From NCBI GenBank assembly GCA_050725495.1, contig JBOHHM010000252.1, positions 1 to 8,556 of the forward strand: a DNA stretch of 8,556 nucleotides, written 5' to 3'. Positions 1 through 6,541 of this stretch are shown here, in pieces. The stretch comes from JBOHHM01 sp050725495. Lineage in GTDB: Bacteria > Pseudomonadota > Gammaproteobacteria > Burkholderiales > Burkholderiaceae_C. Each line of letters begins with the position of its first letter. Within the stretch, counting starts at the first letter, position 1. Under the pieces are notes generated by a model. The model ran no database searches. It saw only the letters and a program-made list of their open reading frames with translations, and was not told the origin of the DNA. The translations under genes were made by a program, and so were the position numbers.

Positions 1-11
1 AAAGCATCGCC

Positions 12-959
<948 letters not shown>

Positions 960-984
960 ACCCGCCCGATCACCGATGCTCCTG

Positions 985-1010
985 GCCGGTCGGCGGCACC
1001 AGTGACCGGC
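985..1010 (+). other. Stem-loop 26 nt after psuG
   Basis: GCCGGTC at 985-991 pairs perfectly with GACCGGC at 1004-1010 around a 12-nt loop. It is placed where a psuG transcript would end, but no run of T follows, so it is not a standard intrinsic terminator. GC-rich DNA makes 7-bp stems by chance fairly often. Confidence 0.3.
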
Positions 1011-1077
1011 AGCTGGCGCAAGGTCGGGCCGGTGTCAGGTTTCTGGCGTGGCGTTTGCCGCGCCGACCAGCAGTGGC

Positions 1078-1109
1078 CGACCCTTATGGAAAGCTTTCCA
1101 TAAGAGTCG
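1078..1109. repeat. 32-bp near-perfect palindrome
   Basis: A perfect 22-bp palindrome occupies 1083-1104, with left half CTTATGGAAAG, right half CTTTCCATAAG and AAGCTT at its centre. After one mismatched pair (1082/1105) the symmetry continues for four more pairs, CGAC at 1078-1081 against GTCG at 1106-1109, so 15 of 16 pairs match. A smaller hairpin, GAGCG-tttg-CGCTC, follows at 1115-1128. The AT-rich core contrasts with its GC-rich surroundings. It could be an operator, a recombination or attachment site, or one copy of a dispersed palindromic repeat. No second copy exists in this window, so the repeat reading is inference. Confidence 0.85.
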
Positions 1110-1317
1110 TTTCCGAGCGTTTGCGCTCCACCCACGCGCGGAGACGGACGTCGACTTCGCGTGCGGGGAACGGATCGGTGTCGATGGGGGTCGGCTGGTA
1201 TGAGCGGAGGTCCGCAAGCGGCACAGCGGCCTGATCGGCACCCCAGCTCTCCCAGCGTCCAGGACGCCTGACGACTTCAGCGCGCTGCGGCCAACGCTTG
1301 CGGCGCCGCCTGGCGGC
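1084..1317 (-). other. Coding-like open frame, possible gene remnant or small ORF
   Basis: On the minus strand one frame is open from 1317 (a stop lies at 1318-1320) down to a TAA at 1084-1086 inside the palindrome. It has no ATG start. A GTG at 1224 would give 46 residues, beginning with V/M-PLADLRSYQPTP and ending SETTLMESFP. Over the 38 codons after that GTG, by hand count, GC is highest at codon position 3, intermediate at position 1 and lowest at position 2, the order expected of real high-GC coding sequence. The last six or so residues are encoded by the palindrome and its flank. I do not recognise the family. The frame may be the tail of a decayed gene, a small gene, or chance openness in GC-rich DNA. 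It overlaps the last 41 bp of the VOC gene in another frame. Confidence 0.25.
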
Positions 1318-1702
1318 TCAGCCGCCGCTGCCATAGGGGGCGGGTGATGATTTCGAGACGGTGGCCATCAGGGTCGTCCCAGTAGACGCCGCGGCCGCCG
1401 TCGCCGTGGTTGATCTGGCCGGGCTGGTGGTGACCGGGATCGGCCCAGTAGGTGAGCCCGCGTTCGCGGATGCGGCCGAAGATCTGATCGAACTCGCCCT
1501 CGCTCACGATGAAGGCGTAGTGTTGCCAGGCGATGTCGCCGTCGACGCGCATGAAGTCGAGGGTGACGCCGTTGTCAAGCTCCACGCCGTGGAACGGGCC
1601 GAACCTGACCGACTCCCCGCATCCGAGGATCTCGGCCAGGAACGCCGCCGATGCCCGCGGATCGCGGGCCTGAACAATCGTGTGATTCATCTCAATGGAC
1701 AT
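1277..1702 (-). CDS. VOC (glyoxalase/dioxygenase-fold) family protein
   Basis: The protein has 141 residues and the paired beta-alpha-beta-beta-beta layout of the vicinal oxygen chelate superfamily, which includes glyoxalase I, extradiol dioxygenases and bleomycin-binding proteins. The first module starts MNHTIVQARDPRASAAFLAEILG (residues 5-27, seen here as a beta strand then a helix). The second carries YWADPG near 85-90 and ends GVYWDDPDGHRLEIIT at 105-120. His7, His61 and Glu117 sit at the usual metal-ligand positions, so metal binding is plausible. The substrate cannot be told. The ATG at 1702 lies 21 bp after the stop of the DUF1810 gene, which suggests one transcript, possibly with translational coupling. 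An in-frame ATG at 1690 is an alternative start; neither has a strong Shine-Dalgarno sequence. The C-terminal tail after residue 124 is basic and Ala-rich and looks unstructured. Confidence 0.88.
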   Translation of the reverse strand: MSIEMNHTIVQARDPRASAAFLAEILGCGESVRFGPFHGVELDNGVTLDFMRVDGDIAWQHYAFIVSEGEFDQIFGRIRERGLTYWADPGHHQPGQINHGDGGRGVYWDDPDGHRLEIITRPLWQRRLSRQAAPQALAAAR

Positions 1703-1723
1703 GGTTCTGCTCGAAGCCAGCCC

Positions 1724-2143
1724 TCACAGCAGCTCCAGCGTCCTCGCATCGCCTTCGCCACCGAAATACTGGTCGAGCGCGCGTTGGAATACGGGCTCGT
1801 CTGGCGCGACCTGTGCAAACAGCGTCATGGACGAGCGGAACTTGAGGTGGTCGGGCGAGCCGAAGATCTGCAGCGCGGTCCTGCCTTCGACGGCCAGCAC
1901 GAGCTCGCTGCATTCCTTCAGTCGCGCCCCGAGTAGCTTGTGCTGCCAATAGGCCTGCGCTTCCTCCCTGGACGCGATGCCGAAGTGCTGCGCGACGGCG
2001 CTGCGGCCCAGCGCCTTGAGCTGCGGAAACACGAACCACATCCAGTGGCTGGTCTTGGCGCCGGCGGCCAGCTCGGCGCAGACTTGGCTGTAGACCGGGC
2101 TTTGTGCCTCGACGAAGCGCTGTAGATCGCAAGGGTCGACCAT
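1724..2143 (-). CDS. DUF1810 family protein
   Basis: A 139-residue soluble protein with the signatures of the DUF1810 family, whose function I do not know to be established. Visible marks are HWMWFVFPQL at residues 33-42, the GRSAVAQHFGI segment at 46-56, an AYWQHKLLG stretch at 64-72, FGSPDHLKFRSSMTLF at 94-109, and a C-terminal ALDQYFGG..D..TLELL at 122-139. Length is normal for the family and all conserved blocks are intact, so it should be functional. The frame is open to a GTG at 2149, but AAGGAG covers the bases around that codon and sits 5 nt before the ATG at 2143, which makes 2143 the better start. The VOC gene follows 21 bp downstream; the small acidic protein gene ends 92 bp upstream. 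Confidence 0.9.
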   Translation of the reverse strand: MVDPCDLQRFVEAQSPVYSQVCAELAAGAKTSHWMWFVFPQLKALGRSAVAQHFGIASREEAQAYWQHKLLGARLKECSELVLAVEGRTALQIFGSPDHLKFRSSMTLFAQVAPDEPVFQRALDQYFGGEGDARTLELL

Positions 2144-2155
2144 GCTCACTCCTTT
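2144..2155 (-). promoter_or_regulatory. Ribosome binding site deciding the DUF1810 start
   Basis: Read on the minus strand the bases are AAAGGAGTGAGC then ATG. AAGGAG is 5 nt from the ATG at 2143, an ideal spacing, but would overlap or abut the GTG at 2149. This selects the ATG and shortens the protein by two residues relative to the longest frame. Confidence 0.7.
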
Positions 2156-2235
2156 GCAGGCCCGGCGGTTGGCCCCGAGCTATTTCTGGGACGCGCTATG
2201 CGCTCTGGCAGCAGGCCGGGCACGCCGTTCGGCAT

Positions 2236-2553
2236 TCAACGCCTGGGTCCCTTCATGATCTCGGATTCCAGGGCAGCATGGCGCTCCTCGCTGGCTTCGA
2301 TGGGCTCCATGTCCTCGTCGATGGAAGCTGCCGCGCGTTCTGCGGCTGCTTTCATTTCGTCAGCGGGGGCGTCGAGTTCTTCACCGTCGTCGTTTGGGGG
2401 CTCCAGCATGTCTTTAAGCATGGCCGCCAACTCCGGTGTGTCCCACGGCTCGCCATGCTGTTTTTTCTTCTTGATGTAGTGTCTGACTTCTGCGTCTTGC
2501 TCCGCGGTCAAGGGAAGCCCGCGGAAGGTGCTTTGAGGGTCGATGTCGGGCAT
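2236..2553 (-). CDS. Small acidic hypothetical protein
   Basis: A 105-residue hydrophilic protein of unknown function, without signal peptide or membrane segment. Its N-terminal half, from MPDIDPQSTFRGLPLT to about residue 50, looks like the conserved part: TAEQDAEVRHYIKKKKQHGEPWDTPELAAMLKDML forms two likely helices (18-33 and 40-50) with a basic KKKK patch at 28-31. Residues 51-98 are strongly acidic and Ala/Glu-rich, with DDGEEL and a long predicted helix (about 66-98), then a basic tail KGPRR. The ATG at 2553 has GGAGGA five bases upstream, so it is preferred over the longer frame beginning at 2607. It lies upstream of the DUF1810 and VOC genes on the same strand, and its promoter must fall in the 294-bp region shared with the divergent SPW gene. 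A nucleic-acid or protein-binding role is possible but unsupported. Confidence 0.78.
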   Translation of the reverse strand: MPDIDPQSTFRGLPLTAEQDAEVRHYIKKKKQHGEPWDTPELAAMLKDMLEPPNDDGEELDAPADEMKAAAERAAASIDEDMEPIEASEERHAALESEIMKGPRR

Positions 2554-2847
2554 GGTGTTCCTCCGGGGTTCATCGAAACCCATCACGAGGCTCAGACTCG
2601 ATGGCACCGCTTCGTCTACCAGGAGGGCGATCTCGCGCTGGGGTTGGGAAATTTGAGCGCCATGCTGTCATCCTAGTCCTGTTTGGTCGCGGGCGGGAGA
2701 GTGGCTGGCCTGCGTCGTGCCCGCTGCCGTCCTTGGGCCAGCCCCTCAGGTCTGGGCCGCTTGTTTCGTCACATGGGAACAAATGGGCGGCTGTTTGATC
2801 CAAATTTTGGTAGCTGGCGTTCGGTCCAGCTGCAGGAGGTGCAAACC
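2554..2847. other. 294-bp divergent intergenic region
   Basis: This stretch separates the minus-strand acidic protein gene from the plus-strand SPW gene and must carry both promoters. It opens with the Shine-Dalgarno of the former (GGAGGA on the minus strand, 2559-2564) and closes with AGGAGGT at 2834-2840 for the latter. A small odd-centred inverted repeat, CCAAA-T-TTTGG, lies at 2800-2810 in the AT-rich part about 40 bp before the SPW start and could be an operator. I could not identify a convincing -35/-10 pair. The frames open across this region have no coding character. Confidence 0.5.
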
Positions 2848-3210
2848 ATGAAGCTAAAGCATTGGCAAGACCTCGTTAACGCCCTTCTCGGTGTGTGGTT
2901 AATTCTTTCGCCATGGGCCCTGGGCTTCGAGGGTACGACGGTGGCGATGACCAACGCCGTTGTCATAGGGCTGGCACTCATCGCGGCTGCGCTGGGCGCG
3001 ATCTTCGTTCCACGGGCATGGGAAGAGTGGACCGAAGGCATATTGGGGCTGTGGATGATCGTGTCTCCGTGGGCACTGGGCTTTGGTACGCATCGCGATG
3101 CGATGCTCAGTGCGGTGATCGGCGGTGTAGTGATTGCGGCGCTTGCCCTATGGACGCTGGCGACTGACAAAGACTACAACGCCTGGTTGCGCGGCGGGGC
3201 GGCTCAATAA
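2848..3210 (+). CDS. SPW-repeat integral membrane protein
   Basis: A 120-residue inner-membrane protein of the SPW-repeat family, whose biochemical role is unknown. It is an internal duplication. Each half has a helix carrying the SPW motif, VWLILSPWALGF (residues 16-27) and LWMIVSPWALGF (68-79), followed by a second hydrophobic helix (about 33-54 and 84-104). This gives four predicted transmembrane segments with short charged termini (MKLKHWQD and TDKDYNAWLRGG). The frame is open back to 2683, but the added sequence is Arg-rich and not protein-like, while the ATG at 2848 has AGGAGGT at 2834-2840 with a 7-nt spacer. That fixes the start. It is more AT-rich than its neighbours, as expected from hydrophobic codons. 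The nearest downstream gene begins 179 bp later, so it may be transcribed alone. Confidence 0.92.
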   Translation: MKLKHWQDLVNALLGVWLILSPWALGFEGTTVAMTNAVVIGLALIAAALGAIFVPRAWEEWTEGILGLWMIVSPWALGFGTHRDAMLSAVIGGVVIAALALWTLATDKDYNAWLRGGAAQ

Positions 3211-3242
3211 GCCGCTGGCGCCCGGCTGGCGCAAGTCGTTGG

Positions 3243-3259
3243 GCGAGCTGCGGGCTCGC
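3243..3259 (+). other. GC-rich stem-loop after the SPW gene
   Basis: GCGAGC at 3243-3248 pairs with GCTCGC at 3254-3259 around a 5-nt loop, 32 nt after the SPW stop codon. No T-tract follows, so termination is uncertain. A second near-palindrome (18 bp, one mismatched pair, GGCGCC core) lies at 3287-3304. Otherwise the 179-bp gap 3211-3389 shows nothing recognisable. Confidence 0.3.
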
Positions 3260-3389
3260 AAGGAAGAGGCTACGCGCCGTATTTGCGCCTGCGGCGCCAC
3301 AGGCAGGTATCCAGGCTCATTGGCGCGCCGGGCGAATCCGACAAGCGATCGGGCAGTCCGCTGATAGCCAGTGAATCGGAAGAGCAAGC

Positions 3390-3887
3390 ATGGTTCGATT
3401 GATCCTTGCCTTGGCCTTGGCGAGCATTGCCGCTGGCATTGTGTACGGCCAGGAGCCGATCGCGCAAAGCGCCACGGTCACACCTCCAGCGCCCGACCCG
3501 CTGGCTTCTGCCGAATGTCAGGCTGCGCGCCAACAGCTGCAGGGCGCGCAGGCAGCTGCCACAGACAGCGGGTATGCGAATGCCTTGGCGCTAGGCCTGG
3601 CCCGCGAACAAGCGGCCCTGGCTTGTTTCGGATCCGCCAACCGGTCGGCCATTCGCGCGCCGCAACCGGAGGTCGCCGTGCCGCCGATTGCGACGCCCCT
3701 TGCACCGCCGCCCATGATCGCTGCGCCGCGTTCCCCCGTCGCAGTGCCGCGACCGTCGCTGATCACCTTGTGTGACCCCGGCGGCTGCTGGAGCAGCGAC
3801 GGCATGAGGCTCCATCGCGCAGGCCCGAACCTGGTGGGCCCGCGTGGGCTCTGCACGGTCCAGGGCAACGTGTTGAGCTGCCCGTGA
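3390..3887 (+). CDS. Secreted or periplasmic hypothetical protein with C-terminal Cys motif
   Basis: A 165-residue protein of unknown function. Residues 1-20 form a signal peptide: Arg3, then a hydrophobic LILALALASIAAGIV core and a short-side-chain site before Gln21. The mature protein has three parts. Residues 40-80 are an Ala-rich helical segment with Cys43 and Cys79, which could form a disulfide. Residues 87-123 are a Pro/Ala-rich linker. The C-terminal module from about 124 carries LCDPGGCW at 127-134 and LVGPRGLCTVQGNVLSCP at 148-165, with Cys128, Cys133, Cys155 and Cys164 suggesting two further disulfides. Six cysteines in an exported protein fit periplasmic oxidation. There is no lipobox, so it is not a lipoprotein. 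The ATG at 3390 has GGAAGAG at 3378-3384. It converges with the PEBP gene across a 70-bp gap. Confidence 0.83.
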   Translation: MVRLILALALASIAAGIVYGQEPIAQSATVTPPAPDPLASAECQAARQQLQGAQAAATDSGYANALALGLAREQAALACFGSANRSAIRAPQPEVAVPPIATPLAPPPMIAAPRSPVAVPRPSLITLCDPGGCWSSDGMRLHRAGPNLVGPRGLCTVQGNVLSCP

Positions 3888-3910
3888 CGGCGCAGTTCGT
3901 GCGTCCATCG

Positions 3911-3931
3911 GCCGCACCGCTTCGTGCCGGC
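3911..3931. terminator. Weak candidate bidirectional terminator hairpin
   Basis: In the 70-bp gap between two convergent genes, GCCGCAC (3911-3917) can pair with GTGC plus GGC (3924-3931) with one bulged C. A second weak hairpin, TGAAC-tcg-GTTCA, lies at 3942-3954. Neither has a T-tract. Position is the main argument. Confidence 0.22.
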
Positions 3932-3957
3932 TTCCCGCCTGTGAACTCGGTTCAGGC

Positions 3958-4422
3958 TCAGCCCTGCTTCCGGTAGGTCCCGATCAGCACGGCCTGAGCG
4001 AGCACATGGCCCTGCATCGCGTGTTCGAGATCGGCCTTCTTCGGCCGGCGCAGATCGGGCAGCTGACTGTCCAGGGCGTACAGTTTGAAGAAATAGCGGT
4101 GCCGGCCCACGGGCGGACAAGGTCCGCCGTAGCCGGTGCGGTGCCAGTCGTTGACGCCTTCACGGGCGCCGCCGGGCAGCGGCTGGCCACCTTCGGGCAG
4201 TCCGCTGGCGCCGGGCGGGATGTCGTAGAGCACCCAGTGAACCCAGGTCATGGTCGGTGCCGCCGGGTCCGGCGCGTCCGGATCGTCGACGATCAAAGCC
4301 AGGCTTTGGCTGCGCTGTGGAATGTTGGCCCAGAGAAGCGGCGGCGCAATATCCTCGCCTTCGCAGGTGTAACGCCGAGGAATGTCGCCGTCCTTCGCAA
4401 AAGCAGTTGAGGTCAGCTCCAT
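3958..4422 (-). CDS. YbhB/YbcL family PEBP-like (Raf kinase inhibitor-like) protein
   Basis: A 154-residue cytoplasmic protein of the phosphatidylethanolamine-binding protein fold, bacterial YbhB/YbcL branch. Its role in bacteria is poorly defined; ligand binding at an anion pocket is the family theme. Hallmarks are IPRRYTCEGEDIAPPL at residues 14-29, VDDPDAPD at 45-52, the WVHWVLYDIPP strand at 60-70, GYGGPCPPVGRHRYFF at 97-112 with the conserved His108/Arg109, and the closing helix ADLEHAMQGHVLAQAVLIGTY (130-150). Length is typical and no pocket residue looks lost. The frame runs back to 4485, but the ATG at 4422 has AAGGAG with a 7-nt spacer and starts the family's usual MELTSTAF, so the longer version is rejected. 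There is no signal peptide. It is separated by 172 bp from the oxidoreductase gene upstream on the same strand, so it is probably its own transcription unit. Confidence 0.93.
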   Translation of the reverse strand: MELTSTAFAKDGDIPRRYTCEGEDIAPPLLWANIPQRSQSLALIVDDPDAPDPAAPTMTWVHWVLYDIPPGASGLPEGGQPLPGGAREGVNDWHRTGYGGPCPPVGRHRYFFKLYALDSQLPDLRRPKKADLEHAMQGHVLAQAVLIGTYRKQG

Positions 4423-4594
4423 ACATGATCTCCTTGCTCGCTGATGTGTGCGGTGAGTTCGAACGTCTGCCGTCAGGCGCGGCACGGCGCTTGCTCATTG
4501 TTCCCCGCTGGCAGTGGCTACGCGGCGCCAGGACCGGCTTGGCCCTGATCGCGTCCCCGGATTGCGCTGCCGAACAGGAGCTCGATGCTGCGCC

Positions 4595-5158
4595 TCACGC
4601 GACGCGAGTCAGGAAGTCTTTCGCCCGCGCCCGCGCATCGGCATCGGCCTGCACTGTCTCGGGCGCTCCGCCCTTGCCCCAGAGCTCGCCACCCCAGGTC
4701 ATGCAGAGGAACTGCGCGCAGAGCTCGACCGAGTCGATCATGGGCTGGGCCTTGGCGCGGTCTCCGCTGGTCGTGACCAGGCGCAGCGTCTTGCTGGCCA
4801 TGGCCTCCTTGAAGCCCAGGCCCGGCACGCGCATCCAGGCACTCCAGTGGTCGATGTAGGTCTTCAGCGGCGAGGGAATGCTGTACCAGTAGACCGGCGC
4901 GACGAACACGATGTCGGTCGCCGCCAGCGTGTCGTCGAGCAGAATCTTCATGTCGCCCTCGGGCAGGGCGTACTGGCCGGCCGTGTGGCGCTGGTCCACA
5001 AAGGGCGGCAGGTTCATGCGCGCGAGCTGGTGCCAGGTCTGCTGCGTGCTGGCCGGCAGCGCGGCGGCGGCCTGGCGGGCCAGCCACTCGGTGTTGCCGA
5101 GGTGGCCGCTTTCGCGGGTGGAGGTGACGAGGAAGAGAAACTGTTGGGAAGGCGTCAT
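4595..5158 (-). CDS. Flavodoxin-fold NAD(P)H-dependent oxidoreductase (FMN or quinone reductase type)
   Basis: A 187-residue flavoprotein of the NADPH-dependent FMN reductase/quinone reductase superfamily. The first strand FLFLVTSTR (residues 7-15) leads into the FMN-phosphate loop TSTRESGHLGNT (12-23). The second flavin-contact segment is VFVAPVYWYSIPSPLKTYIDHW at 84-105, with the family pattern P-x-Y-x-x-x-x-P-x-x-L-K-x-x-I-D. A third strand KTLRLVTTSGD (123-133) and the WGGELWGKGG turn (155-164) complete the fold. It probably transfers hydride from NAD(P)H through FMN to a quinone or similar acceptor; the true substrate is unknown. Its ATG lies 57 bp after the dadA stop on the same strand, so co-transcription is likely. 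There is no clear Shine-Dalgarno sequence; a large stem-loop ends three bases before the ATG instead. Confidence 0.88.
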   Translation of the reverse strand: MTPSQQFLFLVTSTRESGHLGNTEWLARQAAAALPASTQQTWHQLARMNLPPFVDQRHTAGQYALPEGDMKILLDDTLAATDIVFVAPVYWYSIPSPLKTYIDHWSAWMRVPGLGFKEAMASKTLRLVTTSGDRAKAQPMIDSVELCAQFLCMTWGGELWGKGGAPETVQADADARARAKDFLTRVA

Positions 5159-5161
5159 GCG

Positions 5162-5203
5162 CCGATCGTAGCGAATCGGGCCGTGGCCCGCTGCTGCGAT
5201 CGG
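5162..5203 (-). other. Large stem-loop filling the dadA-oxidoreductase gap
   Basis: CCGATCG at 5162-5168 pairs with CGATCGG at 5197-5203. Inside this, a second perfect stem CGGGCC (5177-5182) pairs with GGCCCG (5185-5190). Intervening bases 5169-5173 and 5192-5196 also pair mostly (two positions are G-T on the plus strand and A-C on the minus transcript). The structure spans 42 of the 57 intergenic bases, ends 3 nt before the downstream ATG and replaces any visible ribosome binding site. It could act as a processing or stability element, as an attenuator, or by limiting translation of the second gene. No T-tract follows it. Confidence 0.6.
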
Positions 5204-5215
5204 TCCTCGCTGCGC

Positions 5216-6541
5216 TTAGGCGGCCTGCGTGGTCAGCGGACGGCGCCTGCTTTCGAACCCGTAAAAACCGAACGCCATCTCCGGCCGTTCGCCGCTGATC
5301 AGCTCGGCCACGGCCTTGCCCGAGCCCGCGCCATGGGTCCAGCCCAGCGTGCCATGGCCGGCGTTGACCCAGAGCCTGCCGACTTTGGTTCGGCCTATGT
5401 AGGGGATATTGGTCGGGGTCGCGGGGCGCAGGCCGGTCCAGAAGTTGGGCTGGCCGCCTTCTTCTTCGGTGCGCGTGTCGCAGACGCCGGGCAGCACCTG
5501 CTCGATGCGCTTGGCCAGCATGCGGCAGCGGGCGCGGGCCAGCGGTGTGTCCAGCGAGTGGTCGAAGCCGCCGAGTTCGATCGTGCCGGCCACGCGCAAA
5601 TAGTCGCCCAGCCGGCTCATCGCGCATTTGACCTCGTCGTCGATGGTCGAGACAAAGGGCGCGAGTTCGGGTCGCTTGAGCTTGAAGGTCGCGCTATAGC
5701 CCTTGCCGGGATAGATCGGCAGGTCCACGCCCACGCTGCGCAACAGCGGCGCGGTGTAGGAGCCGCAGGCCGCCACGAAGGCGTCGGCCTTCAAGTGGCG
5801 CAGCCCGCCGGTGCTGCGGTCGCGCGCTGCGACCGCTTCGATGGCACCGCCGGCTTTCTCCAGCCGCTCGATGTCGTGGCCGAATAGAAAGCGTGCGCCG
5901 CGCTCGACGCAGCGCTGGGCCAACTCCTGGGTGAAGACCCGGGCATCGCCGCTTTCGTCGCTGGCGGTGTAGGTGCCGCCCACGATGCGGTGCGCAAACG
6001 ACTGGAACGCCGGCTCGATCTTCAGCAGCTCGTCGCGGCTGACCACCTGGCGCGCCACGCCGAACTTTTGCATCAGCTTGGCCGCATCGCCGGCGGCGTC
6101 GAAGGCCTTCTGGTCGGTGTAGAAATGCGCAATGCCGCGCTCCAGGCGCTGGTACTCGATGCCGGTGGCCTGAACCATGTCCTTGAGCGCCGCATGGCTG
6201 TACGCGCCCAGGGCCACGATTTGCTGCACATTGCGCTCGAAGGCGCGGTCGTTGCACTGGCTCAGGAACTGCAGGCCCCAGCGCCATTGATGCCAGTCCA
6301 GTTGCGGACGAAACAGCAGCGGCGCGTCGTTGCGGAACATCCATTTGAGCAGCTTGGCCGGCGCGTCGCGGTTGGCCCAGGGTTCGCAGTAGCTCACCGA
6401 GATCTGGGCCGCGTTGGCGAAGCTGGTTTCCAGTGCCGCGTCGGCTTGCCGTTCGACGACCGTGACTTCGTGCCCGCGTTCGAGCAAATGCCAGGCCGTG
6501 CTGGTGCCGATGATGCCTGCGCCTAAAACAATGACTTTCAT
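5216..6541 (-). CDS. dadA: D-amino acid dehydrogenase, small subunit type
   Basis: This 441-residue FAD enzyme oxidatively deaminates D-amino acids to 2-oxo acids and ammonia, passing electrons to the membrane quinone pool. The N-terminus MKVIVLGAGIIGTSTAWHLLERGHEVTVVER shows the Rossmann GxGxxG at Gly7-Gly12 and the ribose-binding Glu30. It is followed by the DadA signature ETSFANAAQIS (38-48). Near the C-terminus are FWTGLRPATPTNIPYIG and the FAD-contact motif NAGHGTLGWTHGAGSGKA, both diagnostic. The E. coli enzyme has 432 residues, so length is normal. Substrate range is not readable: DadA proteins accept many D-amino acids, and Burkholderiales carry several paralogues. The alanine racemase gene dadX is not adjacent here. 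Instead a flavodoxin-fold oxidoreductase lies downstream and an ArgP-type regulator is divergent. The start has only a poor Shine-Dalgarno sequence. Confidence 0.95.
   Translation of the reverse strand: MKVIVLGAGIIGTSTAWHLLERGHEVTVVERQADAALETSFANAAQISVSYCEPWANRDAPAKLLKWMFRNDAPLLFRPQLDWHQWRWGLQFLSQCNDRAFERNVQQIVALGAYSHAALKDMVQATGIEYQRLERGIAHFYTDQKAFDAAGDAAKLMQKFGVARQVVSRDELLKIEPAFQSFAHRIVGGTYTASDESGDARVFTQELAQRCVERGARFLFGHDIERLEKAGGAIEAVAARDRSTGGLRHLKADAFVAACGSYTAPLLRSVGVDLPIYPGKGYSATFKLKRPELAPFVSTIDDEVKCAMSRLGDYLRVAGTIELGGFDHSLDTPLARARCRMLAKRIEQVLPGVCDTRTEEEGGQPNFWTGLRPATPTNIPYIGRTKVGRLWVNAGHGTLGWTHGAGSGKAVAELISGERPEMAFGFYGFESRRRPLTTQAA

Noticed and set aside
2683..2847. N-terminal extension of the SPW protein by 55 residues
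   Set aside because: The extension is Arg/Gly-rich without protein-like pattern, while a textbook AGGAGGT precedes the ATG at 2848.
3350..4207. Exact 14-mer CGGGCAGTCCGCTG present at 3350-3363 and 4194-4207, possible direct repeat
   Set aside because: In GC-rich sequence of this length about one such shared 14-mer is expected by chance, one copy lies within a coding sequence, and the flanks do not match.
4423..4594. 172-bp gap between the PEBP and oxidoreductase genes examined for a further gene or RNA
   Set aside because: Only the PEBP ribosome binding site and an 8-bp GTTCGAAC palindrome are visible; no coding-like frame, strong hairpin or promoter could be supported.
4518..5627. 369-codon minus-strand open frame overlapping dadA and the oxidoreductase gene
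   Set aside because: It is a shifted frame of two well-recognised genes, with Arg/Pro/His-rich composition and no domain.
4514..5887. 457-codon plus-strand open frame antisense to the oxidoreductase and dadA genes
   Set aside because: It is the complement of two clearly real genes; its composition (Arg, Gly, Ala, His) is that of an antisense high-GC frame.
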